From assembly GCF_005771405.1 (NCBI RefSeq), contig NZ_VAUA01000006.1, positions 207,251 through 271,250 of the forward strand: a DNA stretch of 64,000 nt, written 5' to 3'. Both the position numbers and the translations under genes were made by a program. Positions 47,631-56,512 of this stretch are shown piece by piece. The notes beneath the pieces were generated by a model, which was not told the origin of the DNA, ran no database searches, and worked only from the letters and a program-made list of their open reading frames with translations. Source of the DNA: Parasedimentitalea maritima. GTDB lineage: Bacteria > Pseudomonadota > Alphaproteobacteria > Rhodobacterales > Rhodobacteraceae. Within the stretch, counting starts at the first letter, position 1. Each line of letters starts with the position of its first letter.

Positions 47631-48650
47631 TCAGGCCTTGCAGGCTTGAAGTAGTGTGCCGGCCATACGGGCCAGGGACACTTGTTTTTGTGCGGCGCCG
47701 TTCTGCCACGCAACGCGCGGCATCCCGTAAACAACCGAGCTTTTTTCGTCTTGGGCAAAGGTGGTGGCCCCAGCCTTGCGAAGTTCTAGCAATCCTCTTG
47801 CACCATCTTGCCCCATTCCGGTTAAGATTGTTGCTACAACATTTTTGGCAAATGGCACTGCAGAGCTGAAAAGAGCGTCAACAGAAGGTGTATGCCCAGA
47901 AATCGGTGGGCCTTCTTTGAGTCGGGTGCGATGGGGTTTGCGTGGTGTCAGGCCAAGGTGTAACGACTGACCGGCAGCGATATGTACGGTTCCGGGTTGC
48001 AGCTGAATACTATCCTGGGCGGCCACAACGGATGCGGCACAGATCCGGTTTAACAGCGCCACCAATCCAGGGCCAAAATTCTTGCCGGTATGTTGGACAA
48101 TCACTGTTGGTGGGCAGTTCGCAGGAAACCCAACCAAAAGGCTGCGCAGCGCTTCGACCCCACCGGTTGATGATCCAATGAGGATGATTTTGTCCGTAGT
48201 ACTAGCGGGAGCCTTAGTGCCATTCATGGCGGGGCCACGGCCACTCGCTGTGCGACGTGGGGCTTTTACCATCATGTCAAAATACTGCACAAACTGAACG
48301 GGATGATCAGACTTGCTCAGTTCAAAAATCCCGGCACCGCGATCCAGCAAAGGGTTCGATTTGCGCGCTGGTGCTTCCGAATGGCTGTCCATCACAGAAA
48401 CCCAGCGGGTATCCAGCGCAGAAAACAGCGCCATCATCATTTCAAATTCTGGTAACTTAGTGAAACCATCTTCGATAAAGGCAAAGGTTGGTTGTACCGA
48501 TTCAGCCTGATTATAGGCCGTCATCAAATTGTTGGCCAAAAGAACCTGCATACCAGGATAAGCAGATTCCATGTGGCTTTGCAAAGTTCTAGCAAAGCTG
48601 CGGTCCGTAGTTACGATCAATAGGCTTAAAGAAGACAAAGGTTTACCCAT
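47631..48650 (-). CDS. cheB: Chemotaxis methylesterase CheB with degenerate receiver domain
   Basis: 339-aa CheB. The C-terminal methylesterase domain is intact: GSSTGG with the catalytic Ser, VQHTGKNF with His, and LTGMGQDGARG with Asp. The N-terminal receiver fold is recognisable but its phosphorylation site is lost: the usual VDD pair reads VTT (13-15), and the phospho-acceptor Asp position falls at Glu60 (FAFIED), although the SK/KP lysine is kept. It may be constitutively active or regulated without phosphorylation. It forms a pair with cheD. Confidence 0.88.
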   Translation of the reverse strand: MGKPLSSLSLLIVTTDRSFARTLQSHMESAYPGMQVLLANNLMTAYNQAESVQPTFAFIEDGFTKLPEFEMMMALFSALDTRWVSVMDSHSEAPARKSNPLLDRGAGIFELSKSDHPVQFVQYFDMMVKAPRRTASGRGPAMNGTKAPASTTDKIILIGSSTGGVEALRSLLVGFPANCPPTVIVQHTGKNFGPGLVALLNRICAASVVAAQDSIQLQPGTVHIAAGQSLHLGLTPRKPHRTRLKEGPPISGHTPSVDALFSSAVPFAKNVVATILTGMGQDGARGLLELRKAGATTFAQDEKSSVVYGMPRVAWQNGAAQKQVSLARMAGTLLQACKA

Positions 48651-48687
48651 TCATAATTGCTCGGTTGAACGACAACCTGTTTCAGGA

Positions 48688-48744
48688 AGCCCGCGCCGAC
48701 TACAAACCTGGGTAAGACCCAGATTTTTGTGCCCGGCGCGGGCT
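48688..48744 (-). terminator. Nested hairpins between MCP 1 and cheB
   Basis: Outer stem AGCCCGCGCCG (48688-48698) with CGGCGCGGGCT (48734-48744), 11 bp, encloses a second stem CTGGGT/ACCCAG (48708-48722). It lies just after the MCP stop and before cheB, as a terminator or attenuator. Confidence 0.65.
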
Positions 48745-48748
48745 GGGA

Positions 48749-50695
48749 TTAAAAGTCCTGCCAAACCTTGGAGGATCCAAGGTCACCATTGGCAGCTGCG
48801 GCAAGGGGCTGCGTTTCGGGCTCCATGTCCCAATCCGAGCCATGTGCCGATGGCGCGTTGAACTCGACGACGCTGTCCTCTGCAGGCGCTTGCTGGTTGC
48901 CGTCGATGTTAAAGTGCGACACCAGTTTGGCCAGTTTGTTGGCATCGGTATTCAGCAGGTGACTGGCGGCGGTGGCCTCTTCCACCATGGCAGCGTTTTG
49001 TTGGGTCACCTGGTCCAGCTGTGTCACGCCGAGGTTAATCTCACCCAGACCTGTGGACTGTTCAGATGTGCCAACTGCCATTTCGGACACCAGTTGCGAA
49101 ATATGGCTCACCCGCTCCACAATGCTGTTCAGCGCTGTGCCGGCTTTGCCAACCAGATCAACACCCTGTTCGACCTGTTTCGAGCTGTCGCCGATCAGTG
49201 TCTTGATCTCCATCGCGGCATCCGAGGAGCGCTGCGCCAGGGCGCGCACTTCGGAAGCCACCACGGCAAACCCACGGCCAGCTTCGCCCGCCCGGGCCGC
49301 CTCGACCCCAGCGTTTAGCGCCAGCAGATTGGTCTGGAAGGCAATATCATCAATGACGCTGATGATCTGGCTGATATGGCGGGCCGAGTCCTCAATTTCA
49401 GTCATCGCTGACACCGCGTTTTGCACCACTGTTCCACTGGCTTCTGCTTCGGATTTAGCCTCGTTGACGATCCCTTCAACGCTGCGGGCCCCTTCTGACG
49501 CGGATTTGACGCTGGTGGTCATCTCCTCCAGTGCCGCGGCTGTCTGTTCCAGCGTTGCCGCCTGACTTTCAGTCCGCTGAGACAGATCATCCGACGCCTG
49601 GCTGATCTCCGTCGCGCCGTTGCGAATGCTGTCAGCTGAGTTGATGACATCAGAGATTGTTGAGCTGAGTGTTGTCAGGGTCCGGTTGAAGTCACTGCGC
49701 AGCTGTTCGTGATCTGCCGGGAAGGGCTCTGTCAGCGGTTTTGAGAAGTCACCCTTGGCCAGGTCAACCAACCCGTGGCTGAGTTTTTCCACCACATCAT
49801 GCTGTTCACGCTGCTGTTCAGCACGCTCTTCCTCAGCGCCGCGTGCGCGTTTCAAATCATCCCGCAAACTGGCCAGTGCCTTCCCGATTTTCCCGAGTTC
49901 GTCTTTACGATCTGCGGAGGGGATATCGCTGTCCAATTCACCGGCGGCCACACCGTCCATGCTTTCGCAGATCTTGGTGATCGGGCGCGTGATGGTACGG
50001 ATGGTGAACAATGCGATAAGCATCAAGGCTAGCCCGGCCAGGGCCACGCCAATCAGAATATTGCGGGTCAAAATCTGCGAAGCAAGGAGAGGAGCCTGAA
50101 TGTTTTCGCGTACTTCTAGGACGCCGCGCACATCGCCAATTTCCCAATCGGCCTTGGGCGTGTCGGGGTGGGCATTGTGGCAGGATACGCAGCCTTCTGC
50201 GACCATTGGATCAGCGACTGCAACGCGCAGGTAGGTTTCGCCGTTTTCGATCTCCTGCCGCTTGAATGTTCCATCGGGATTGGCGCTTAAATACTCCCAG
50301 GCGTCTTGCATGAAGCTGTCCATTTCACGCTCTGCCCGACCAGGGAAGGGGAAGGCACTATAGAGCGATAAGCTGGTGCCCTGTTCGGCGAGGAGTGCGT
50401 TGACATCATGCACAAATGTAGCGGGAAGGGGGATCACGCTGGGGTCATTGGCATGATCAATCCCTGCGGACATATCCGCAGATTGCTTTACATCTTTGAT
50501 TACATTTCTTGTGTAATATCCGCGGATTGCCTTGATTTGATTGACCACTCCCGTTGCGGAAGTGGTGGCAAAATCAATGGTGTTTTTTTCAAGAATTCGA
50601 GGAATGGATAGCCAGGCAATGCCAAGGCACAAGAGTATGAAAAGTGGGATTGGAAAGGTCAATCTAAAGGCAATCGACTTAAGCATCTTCTGCAT
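48749..50695 (-). CDS. Methyl-accepting chemotaxis protein with c-type haem sensor domain
   Basis: 648-aa chemoreceptor. Membrane helices are at about 13-33 and 211-231. The periplasmic region between them resembles the DUF3365 / Tll0287-like domain and contains CVSCH (169-173), a c-type haem attachment motif. HAMP follows, then the signalling domain with the conserved tip [21 protein letters not shown]. The C-terminus ends SKVWQDF, a WxxF tail like the CheR-docking pentapeptide. Redox or gas sensing is the natural guess. It is upstream of cheB-cheD on the same strand and closely resembles the receptor at 50923 in its cytoplasmic half. Confidence 0.9.
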   Translation of the reverse strand: MQKMLKSIAFRLTFPIPLFILLCLGIAWLSIPRILEKNTIDFATTSATGVVNQIKAIRGYYTRNVIKDVKQSADMSAGIDHANDPSVIPLPATFVHDVNALLAEQGTSLSLYSAFPFPGRAEREMDSFMQDAWEYLSANPDGTFKRQEIENGETYLRVAVADPMVAEGCVSCHNAHPDTPKADWEIGDVRGVLEVRENIQAPLLASQILTRNILIGVALAGLALMLIALFTIRTITRPITKICESMDGVAAGELDSDIPSADRKDELGKIGKALASLRDDLKRARGAEEERAEQQREQHDVVEKLSHGLVDLAKGDFSKPLTEPFPADHEQLRSDFNRTLTTLSSTISDVINSADSIRNGATEISQASDDLSQRTESQAATLEQTAAALEEMTTSVKSASEGARSVEGIVNEAKSEAEASGTVVQNAVSAMTEIEDSARHISQIISVIDDIAFQTNLLALNAGVEAARAGEAGRGFAVVASEVRALAQRSSDAAMEIKTLIGDSSKQVEQGVDLVGKAGTALNSIVERVSHISQLVSEMAVGTSEQSTGLGEINLGVTQLDQVTQQNAAMVEEATAASHLLNTDANKLAKLVSHFNIDGNQQAPAEDSVVEFNAPSAHGSDWDMEPETQPLAAAANGDLGSSKVWQDF

Positions 50696-50922
50696 GTCTG
50701 GCGCTCCATCTTAGCCAAACCGGTACCACATCCATTCTGGCCGCAGAACGGTGTCGTTCTGAGCGGGTACGTTTTCGGCTCACATCATATTTGGGGAGTG
50801 CAGAAGTAGAGTAATTCTCTTACTCTTCGATTAAGCTATCGCAAATTTGACCGCTGTCAGAATAAGAACTGCACCACGGACCCTTGTGTTCGGGACGTGA
50901 TGCAATCCTTAGTGATCTGAGA

Positions 50923-53283
50923 TTAATAGTCTTTCCAGATATCAGCTGTACTTGATGTTGCATTGACTGTTTTTTTCTCAGGCAGGTCGTCTGGAACAGT
51001 GTCCCAACTGTCTCCATGAGCCGTTGGTGGAGCAACCTCATCGGCGTCTAGATTGCGCGAAGAAGAAGCCTGTTTTTCATCAATGGTGAAATGGGCCACC
51101 AGATGGGACAGTTTGCTGGCGTCGGTGTTCAGCAAATGACTGGCGGCGGTGGCCTCTTCCACCATAGCAGCATTTTGTTGAGTCACTTGATCCAACTGGG
51201 TCACACCAATGTTGATTTCAGCCAGACCCGTGGACTGCTCTGTTGACCCAACGGCCATTTCGGAAACCAGCTGCGAGATGTGACCAACCCTGTCCACAAT
51301 GCTAATCAGCGCTGTGCCTGCCTTGCCGACCAGTTCAACGCCTTCTTCCACTTGTTTCGAACTGTCGCCGATTAGGGTTTTGATTTCCATGGCAGCGTCC
51401 GAGGAGCGCTGGGCAAGAGCCCGCACTTCAGAGGCAACAACCGCAAAGCCACGACCTGCTTCGCCGGCACGGGCAGCCTCGACACCCGCGTTGAGCGCAA
51501 GTAAATTGGTCTGGAATGCGATGTCATCGATGACGCTGATGATTTGACTGATATGGCGGGCCGAGTCCTCGATTCCCGTCATTGCAGTCACCGCGTTTTG
51601 GACCACTTTGTCGCTTTCCACGGCCTCATCTCTGGCTTCGTTGACGATGTTTTCCACACTCAAGGCGCCTTCCGCCGCAGATTTGACACTTGCGGTCATT
51701 TCCTCAAGTGCAGCCGCGGTTTGTTCCAGAGTTGCGGCCTGGCTTTCAGTGCGTCGGGACAGATCATCAGAGGCCTGACTGATTTCAGTTGCACCGTTGC
51801 GGATGCTGTCGGAGGAACCGATGACCTCAACTATGGTTGAACTCAGGGTCTTCAGAGTTCGGTTGAAATCACTTCTCAATTGTTCATGGCCTTCTGGGAA
51901 GGGTTCGATCAGTGGTTTTGTGAAGTCGCCGTCGGCCAGGTTGACCAGCCCATGGCTCAACTTGTCGACCATATTGCGTTGCTCCTCCTGCTGGACCGCA
52001 AGTTGGGTTTGCGCAGCTGATGCAGCTTTTAGGTCAGCTTTAAAGCCTTCCAGAGTGACGGCGATGGTGCCGAATTCATCTCCGGCCTCGGTGCCCGCAA
52101 CCTCGCTGTCGTAATCTTGATCTGCAATGCGTTCCACGCTTTGGGCCAATGCTCCAACTCGGCGGGCAATGCCGCGGGCAGCAAACCAAGAAAGAAGCGC
52201 AACGATCAGCGAAACCACCAAGACCTGAACGACGGATGATTGCAGCATTTCGTGTTCGGAGACGAGGGCTTCTGTACTATCGATTTCGAGAACAATGCCC
52301 CAGGTTTTTCCATCGAATGTGAAAGGAATAGATTCAGCCTCGACCGATTGCCCTTTCAGCCCTGTCACGCCTGAGAGCGCATGGTGACCTTCAAGGAATG
52401 ATTCCTCAATTTGAGGCAAGTTGGGCAAAGCATCCAAAATCTGGTGACCTTCTGGATGAGGTGACGCGGTCAATGCGACACCATCACCACGCACCAGATA
52501 CACCAGCCCGGTTTCACCTAGAATATCCGATTGGGACAAGATTTCGGCCATGTGGTCAATTGGGATTTGCAGCACAAAGACACCCAACAATTCGCCGTTG
52601 CGAATGACAGGGGTAGAAATAAACATGGCAGGTGCACCATGACTCGGCGCATATGCGTCCATACTGGTAAAGTGCACCTCACCCCTTTGCAGAGTTATGG
52701 CCGATTGAAATGCTTCGCCAAGTCCCGAGGAACTATAAAGCCCAGTTTGGAAGTTCGTCGCAAAATCATCTTCTTTAAACACTGAGTAAACAAGATCCCC
52801 ATTAGGGTTCAAAAGGAAGAGATCATAGTAATGCAATTCGCGTTGGAAACTTTGGAAACCCAAGTGATATTGTTCATGCAGGTCGGACCAAAGCGACTGA
52901 TCAGAAGCCTTAAGAAGTTCGTCCTTTTTACCAAGCGGATTTGGGTTATCTGCGATATAGGCGGTGCGGAGATGCTCACCAGCTCTGTCACCCAGTTGTT
53001 GCCAGGCCGTATCGAATTCAATTAGCGCGGTTTCCACACTGTTGCTTTCACTTAGGGCGCGGGTTTCAGTTTCTAACCGTTCAAGCCAATCGCTAAGAGC
53101 GTGTTCCCGTTCGGACAGCAAAGTGTAGAAAGCAGCTTCGCGGTCAGCCTTAAGCACTGTCCGGGTCTGCCAAGCATACATAACACCTGACGCCATGGTT
53201 AGTAGGATTGTTGGCAGAGCAATCAACAGAGGCAGCTTTTTACTCAGCTTTAGTCTCTTCCACAGTGTGAATATGCTGGTCAT
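50923..53283 (-). CDS. Methyl-accepting chemotaxis protein with large Cache sensor
   Basis: 786-aa chemoreceptor. Membrane helix 1 is at about 17-35. A periplasmic region of roughly 310 residues follows, with dCache features (YYDLFLLNPNGDLVYSVFKEDDF, TPVIRNGELLGVFVLQIP, TGLVYLVRGDGVALTASPH, WGIVLEID). Helix 2 is VQVLVVSLIVALLSWFAA, then HAMP and the signalling domain. The C-terminus ends DIWKDY, a WxxY variant of the CheR-docking tail. dCache domains usually bind amino acids, organic acids or amines; the ligand here is unknown. Confidence 0.92.
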   Translation of the reverse strand: MTSIFTLWKRLKLSKKLPLLIALPTILLTMASGVMYAWQTRTVLKADREAAFYTLLSEREHALSDWLERLETETRALSESNSVETALIEFDTAWQQLGDRAGEHLRTAYIADNPNPLGKKDELLKASDQSLWSDLHEQYHLGFQSFQRELHYYDLFLLNPNGDLVYSVFKEDDFATNFQTGLYSSSGLGEAFQSAITLQRGEVHFTSMDAYAPSHGAPAMFISTPVIRNGELLGVFVLQIPIDHMAEILSQSDILGETGLVYLVRGDGVALTASPHPEGHQILDALPNLPQIEESFLEGHHALSGVTGLKGQSVEAESIPFTFDGKTWGIVLEIDSTEALVSEHEMLQSSVVQVLVVSLIVALLSWFAARGIARRVGALAQSVERIADQDYDSEVAGTEAGDEFGTIAVTLEGFKADLKAASAAQTQLAVQQEEQRNMVDKLSHGLVNLADGDFTKPLIEPFPEGHEQLRSDFNRTLKTLSSTIVEVIGSSDSIRNGATEISQASDDLSRRTESQAATLEQTAAALEEMTASVKSAAEGALSVENIVNEARDEAVESDKVVQNAVTAMTGIEDSARHISQIISVIDDIAFQTNLLALNAGVEAARAGEAGRGFAVVASEVRALAQRSSDAAMEIKTLIGDSSKQVEEGVELVGKAGTALISIVDRVGHISQLVSEMAVGSTEQSTGLAEINIGVTQLDQVTQQNAAMVEEATAASHLLNTDASKLSHLVAHFTIDEKQASSSRNLDADEVAPPTAHGDSWDTVPDDLPEKKTVNATSSTADIWKDY

Positions 53284-53594
53284 GATCGCGGATCTCTCAT
53301 CAAAAGGTTACTTTTTAAGCGGCCGAACAAAAAAAGGGGGGCCTGCACTCATGCTGCCCAAAATATGTTTCGGGTGCGTTAAGTTGGGAGAATTTTGTGA
53401 ATAAACTTCAATTATAGATTGCAAGCAGGAGTTTGCGCTATGGGATGCTCGTCATTGCTAGAAACGAATTTGAGAGGTTGGGACAGCAAACGCATGAATG
53501 CCGAATTGCAATTAGAGGTTGTGTAGAGCAAAGAACAGCTCGATTTTCCTGTGAGGCTTGATAGAAACCCATATGCCTTATCTGGGAGAGACCA
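53284..53594. other. Divergent regulatory region between MCP 2 and the TAXI transporter
   Basis: 311 bases without a gene. GGGAGAG before ATG 53595 is the ribosome site of the TAXI gene. No clear sigma-70 or flagellar (sigma-28) promoter could be assigned by eye. Confidence 0.4.
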
Positions 53595-54554
53595 ATGATC
53601 AAGATTTTTAAACCGTTCGTTGCCGCCGCTATCGTTACCGGGCTGGCCGCGACTTCGGCTTATGCGCAGACCCGCGTGACTTATAAATCCGCCAAAACCA
53701 CATCGTCATATTACCAGATGGCGGTTCAGATCGCCGAGGCAATGAAGGCCGGATCTGGTGGCGATATTGTTGTTACGGTTGAGGAAAGCCAAGGCTCGGT
53801 ACAGAACGTGTTGGAGGTAAAGGCCCGTAATGGTGACTATGTGTTCACCACTCCGCCGGTCCTGGTCAGTCTGGCACAAGGCGGCAGGGCGATGTTCAAG
53901 GACAAGAGCGATCCGGCTTTTGACGAGATCCGCGCACTGTTCCCAATTCCATCACTGACAATGCATTTTGTCATGTCCGATGCGTCAGGCGTGACCGACT
54001 TCGCAAGTCTGGAAGGTAAAACGCTGCTGTTGGGCAAGGGATCGTTTGGTGCTCGTGAAGGGGAAAAATATCTCAAGCTGTTTGGCCTTGAGGGCAAAGT
54101 TGAGATTGCAGATGTTGAGCTCTCTGGTGCTGTCCCTGCGTTGAAAAATGGCCAGATCGATGGTTTTGTCACTGCCGGGTCATATCCAGCCCCCAACGTG
54201 ATCGAGGCCGCCGCGTCAACGGGCGTTTCAGTCCTATCACTGAATGACGAGCAAATCGCAGCCAGTAAGCGCGCCCGGCTGGTCATTCCGGCTGGCACCT
54301 ACGCGGGTCAGGACAGAGACATTGTTACAACGTCCTTGCCCGTTGTCGCCTTCACCACCACCAAGATGGACGAGGCTACCGCCTATGAGCTGACTAAAAC
54401 TTACTGGGAAGGCAAAGCCGACATGGGCGCCGCAGCCCCGTGGTGGAACGGTGTGGATCGCGGTTTGATGGCCAATATTACGGGTAAAATTCATCCAGGA
54501 GCGTTGAAGTATTACACTGAAGCTGGGTTTGAATTGAGTGACGCGCAAAAATAA
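53595..54554 (+). CDS. TAXI-family TRAP transporter substrate-binding protein
   Basis: 319-aa periplasmic receptor with a signal peptide (FKPFVAAAIVTGLAATSAYAQ). TAXI features are SSYYQMAVQIAEAMKAGSGGDIVVTVEESQGSVQN, LLLGKGSFGAREG, and AAAPWWNGVDRGLMANITGKIHPGALKYYTEAGF. It feeds the fused permease downstream. A tight hairpin separates the two genes. The substrate is unknown; TAXI systems are linked to glutamate, 2-oxoglutarate and other acids. Confidence 0.9.
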   Translation: MIKIFKPFVAAAIVTGLAATSAYAQTRVTYKSAKTTSSYYQMAVQIAEAMKAGSGGDIVVTVEESQGSVQNVLEVKARNGDYVFTTPPVLVSLAQGGRAMFKDKSDPAFDEIRALFPIPSLTMHFVMSDASGVTDFASLEGKTLLLGKGSFGAREGEKYLKLFGLEGKVEIADVELSGAVPALKNGQIDGFVTAGSYPAPNVIEAAASTGVSVLSLNDEQIAASKRARLVIPAGTYAGQDRDIVTTSLPVVAFTTTKMDEATAYELTKTYWEGKADMGAAAPWWNGVDRGLMANITGKIHPGALKYYTEAGFELSDAQK

Positions 54555-54579
54555 GCTGACTTGATCGTCAGAGAAAATT

Positions 54580-54603
54580 GACCGGGCAGGCAACTGCCCG
54601 GTC
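54580..54603 (+). terminator. Intercistronic hairpin between TAXI receptor and permease
   Basis: GACCGGGCAG (54580-54589), GCAA tetraloop, CTGCCCGGTC (54594-54603). A perfect 10-bp stem with a GNRA loop and no T run, more suited to 3' protection or partial termination than full termination. Confidence 0.75.
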
Positions 54604-54628
54604 CTGTTATCTAAAGGCCCCAGAAAAT

Positions 54629-56413
54629 ATGATCGATACACAGTCACGTATGACCCAGCATCCTATCTGGTTGGGATTGGCAGCCTTGATGGTGATGTTT
54701 CATCTGGGTTTGATTTTCTGGGGGCTGGTCCCTAATCTCGTCAGCCGCCCTTTGCATTTGGCATTCGTATTACCTTGGGTTTTTGTTTTTGCTGCCAAAT
54801 CTCGGGCGCAATTGATCTCGGGCGGGGTGCTGACAGTACTGGGGGGGGCTTCTGCACTGTGGATAGCGCTGAACCACGACATGCTAGGTGACCAGTACGG
54901 CTTTCTTGAGGGGGGTTTTCAGACCGCAGTGGCTTTAACCCTTTTGGTCTGCGTGATCGAAGCCGCGCGCCGTGCAATTGGCTGGCCGCTGCCCTTGGTC
55001 GCAGTTGCAGCATTGGGGTATGCACTGTTTGGTGACGCTATCCCGGGCGAATTTGGGCATTCAGGCACCCCCTTGCCTAGTTTTCTGGGCACCATGACAA
55101 TAGCGGAGGGTGGAATTTGGGGAAGCCTGACCGCGGTTTCCGTCGGGGTGGTGTCGATTTTTGTGATATTTGGTGCGGTTTTGAACGCGGGTGAGGCCGG
55201 GCAGGGCTTCATGAATGTTGCTGCCGCAGCGGCCGGACGTCTTAAAGGTGGGGCGGCCAAGGTCTCGGTGATTTCATCAGCGCTGTTTGGCTCCATTTCG
55301 GGTTCTGCTTCGGCCAATGTTGCTTCAACGGGCGCTATCACTCTGCCGGCGATGACCAAACTTGGTTACCCTAAACGTCTGGCCGCTGCGGTAGAGGCTG
55401 TGGCGTCGTCGGGTGGACAAATCATGCCACCACTGATGGGGGCCGGCGCCTTTGTCATGGTTGAGCTGACAGGTGTGCCATACACCTCGATCATGGGCGC
55501 TGCCATCCTACCTGCCGTGCTGTTTTTCTTTGCTGTCTGGATGGGTATCAACGCCTATGCAAGCCGATTTAAGTTGCGTGGTATTGACGCGAGCGAACAA
55601 CCCGCAACGCGCGACGTAGTGATCACATCCGGTTTTTTTCTGGTGCCGTTTTCGGTTCTTCTGTGGGGCATGTTTGGGTCCGGATATACGCCGCAATACG
55701 CCGCCTGTATGGCGATACTCGCCGGAGCGGTGCTGTTGATGTTTAACCGTGAGGCCCGGTTTGACGGCACTCAATTCGCCGCAAGATTGTCTTCGGCTCT
55801 GATGAATGCGGCACGTCAGATCGGGATGATCGCTTCGATCATCTTTTGCGCGTCTATCATCATTGGCGTGTTGTCAATTACTGGGCTGGGTGTGAAAATC
55901 ACCTCACTGATCCTGTCTGGGTCAGGTGGGTTGCTGTGGCCGTCTCTACTGCTGACCGCAATAGCATGTCTGGTTTTGGGGATGGAGGTGCCGACCACTG
56001 CTGCCTATGTCATCTGCGTCTCTGTCGCAGGGCCAGCGCTGATCCAGCAGGGGCTAGAGCCATTGCAGGCGCATCTGTTTGTGTTTTGGTTTGCGTTGCT
56101 GTCCACCATCACTCCGCCAGTCTGTGGGGCGGTGTTCATCGCCGCAGGGATGATTGGCGAAAACTGGATCAAGGTTGCTCTTACTGCGATGGCGCTGGGC
56201 GTTGGTCTTTATGTCATTCCTTTGGGGATGATAGCCAATCCAGATATCTTACGGCTGGCTGAAACCCCTATGGCTGCACTGCTTGCCTTTTTGCGCATGG
56301 CAGTAGGTTTGGCGGTGCTAAGCTATGGCCTGATCGCCTTGTCGGCCCTGTACGCCAAGGTGTGTGTTGGCTTACTGGGGCTGGCTATCGTTATGTCTGG
56401 TGTAGTCTTCTAG
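54629..56413 (+). CDS. TRAP transporter permease, fused 4TM/12TM (TAXI type)
   Basis: 594-aa membrane protein fusing DctQ- and DctM-like parts. N-terminal helices begin at WLGLAALMVMFHLGLIFWGLV. The DctM-like region has FGSISGSASANVASTGAITLPAM, GGQIMPPLMGAGAFVMVELTG, MEVPTTAAYVICVSVAGPAL and STITPPVCGAVFIAAGM. ATG 54629 is preferred, with AAAGG about 10 nt upstream; the in-frame start at 54578 runs through the hairpin and is rejected. It pairs with the TAXI receptor. Confidence 0.9.
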   Translation: MIDTQSRMTQHPIWLGLAALMVMFHLGLIFWGLVPNLVSRPLHLAFVLPWVFVFAAKSRAQLISGGVLTVLGGASALWIALNHDMLGDQYGFLEGGFQTAVALTLLVCVIEAARRAIGWPLPLVAVAALGYALFGDAIPGEFGHSGTPLPSFLGTMTIAEGGIWGSLTAVSVGVVSIFVIFGAVLNAGEAGQGFMNVAAAAAGRLKGGAAKVSVISSALFGSISGSASANVASTGAITLPAMTKLGYPKRLAAAVEAVASSGGQIMPPLMGAGAFVMVELTGVPYTSIMGAAILPAVLFFFAVWMGINAYASRFKLRGIDASEQPATRDVVITSGFFLVPFSVLLWGMFGSGYTPQYAACMAILAGAVLLMFNREARFDGTQFAARLSSALMNAARQIGMIASIIFCASIIIGVLSITGLGVKITSLILSGSGGLLWPSLLLTAIACLVLGMEVPTTAAYVICVSVAGPALIQQGLEPLQAHLFVFWFALLSTITPPVCGAVFIAAGMIGENWIKVALTAMALGVGLYVIPLGMIANPDILRLAETPMAALLAFLRMAVGLAVLSYGLIALSALYAKVCVGLLGLAIVMSGVVF

Positions 56414-56462
56414 ATCTTTGTTTGGCGATTGGTCCGGCTGGGCCTTTTTGTTGAACCAAGAA

Positions 56463-56490
56463 AAAAGGCGCCCAGATTTGGGCGCCTTTT
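56463..56490. terminator. Bidirectional intrinsic terminator between TAXI permease and icd
   Basis: AAAAGGCGCCC (56463-56473), loop AGATTT, GGGCGCCTTTT (56480-56490), with A and T runs on both sides. It serves both convergent genes. Confidence 0.92.
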
Positions 56491-56512
56491 CTTCTTTAAC
56501 CATAGCCAAAGT

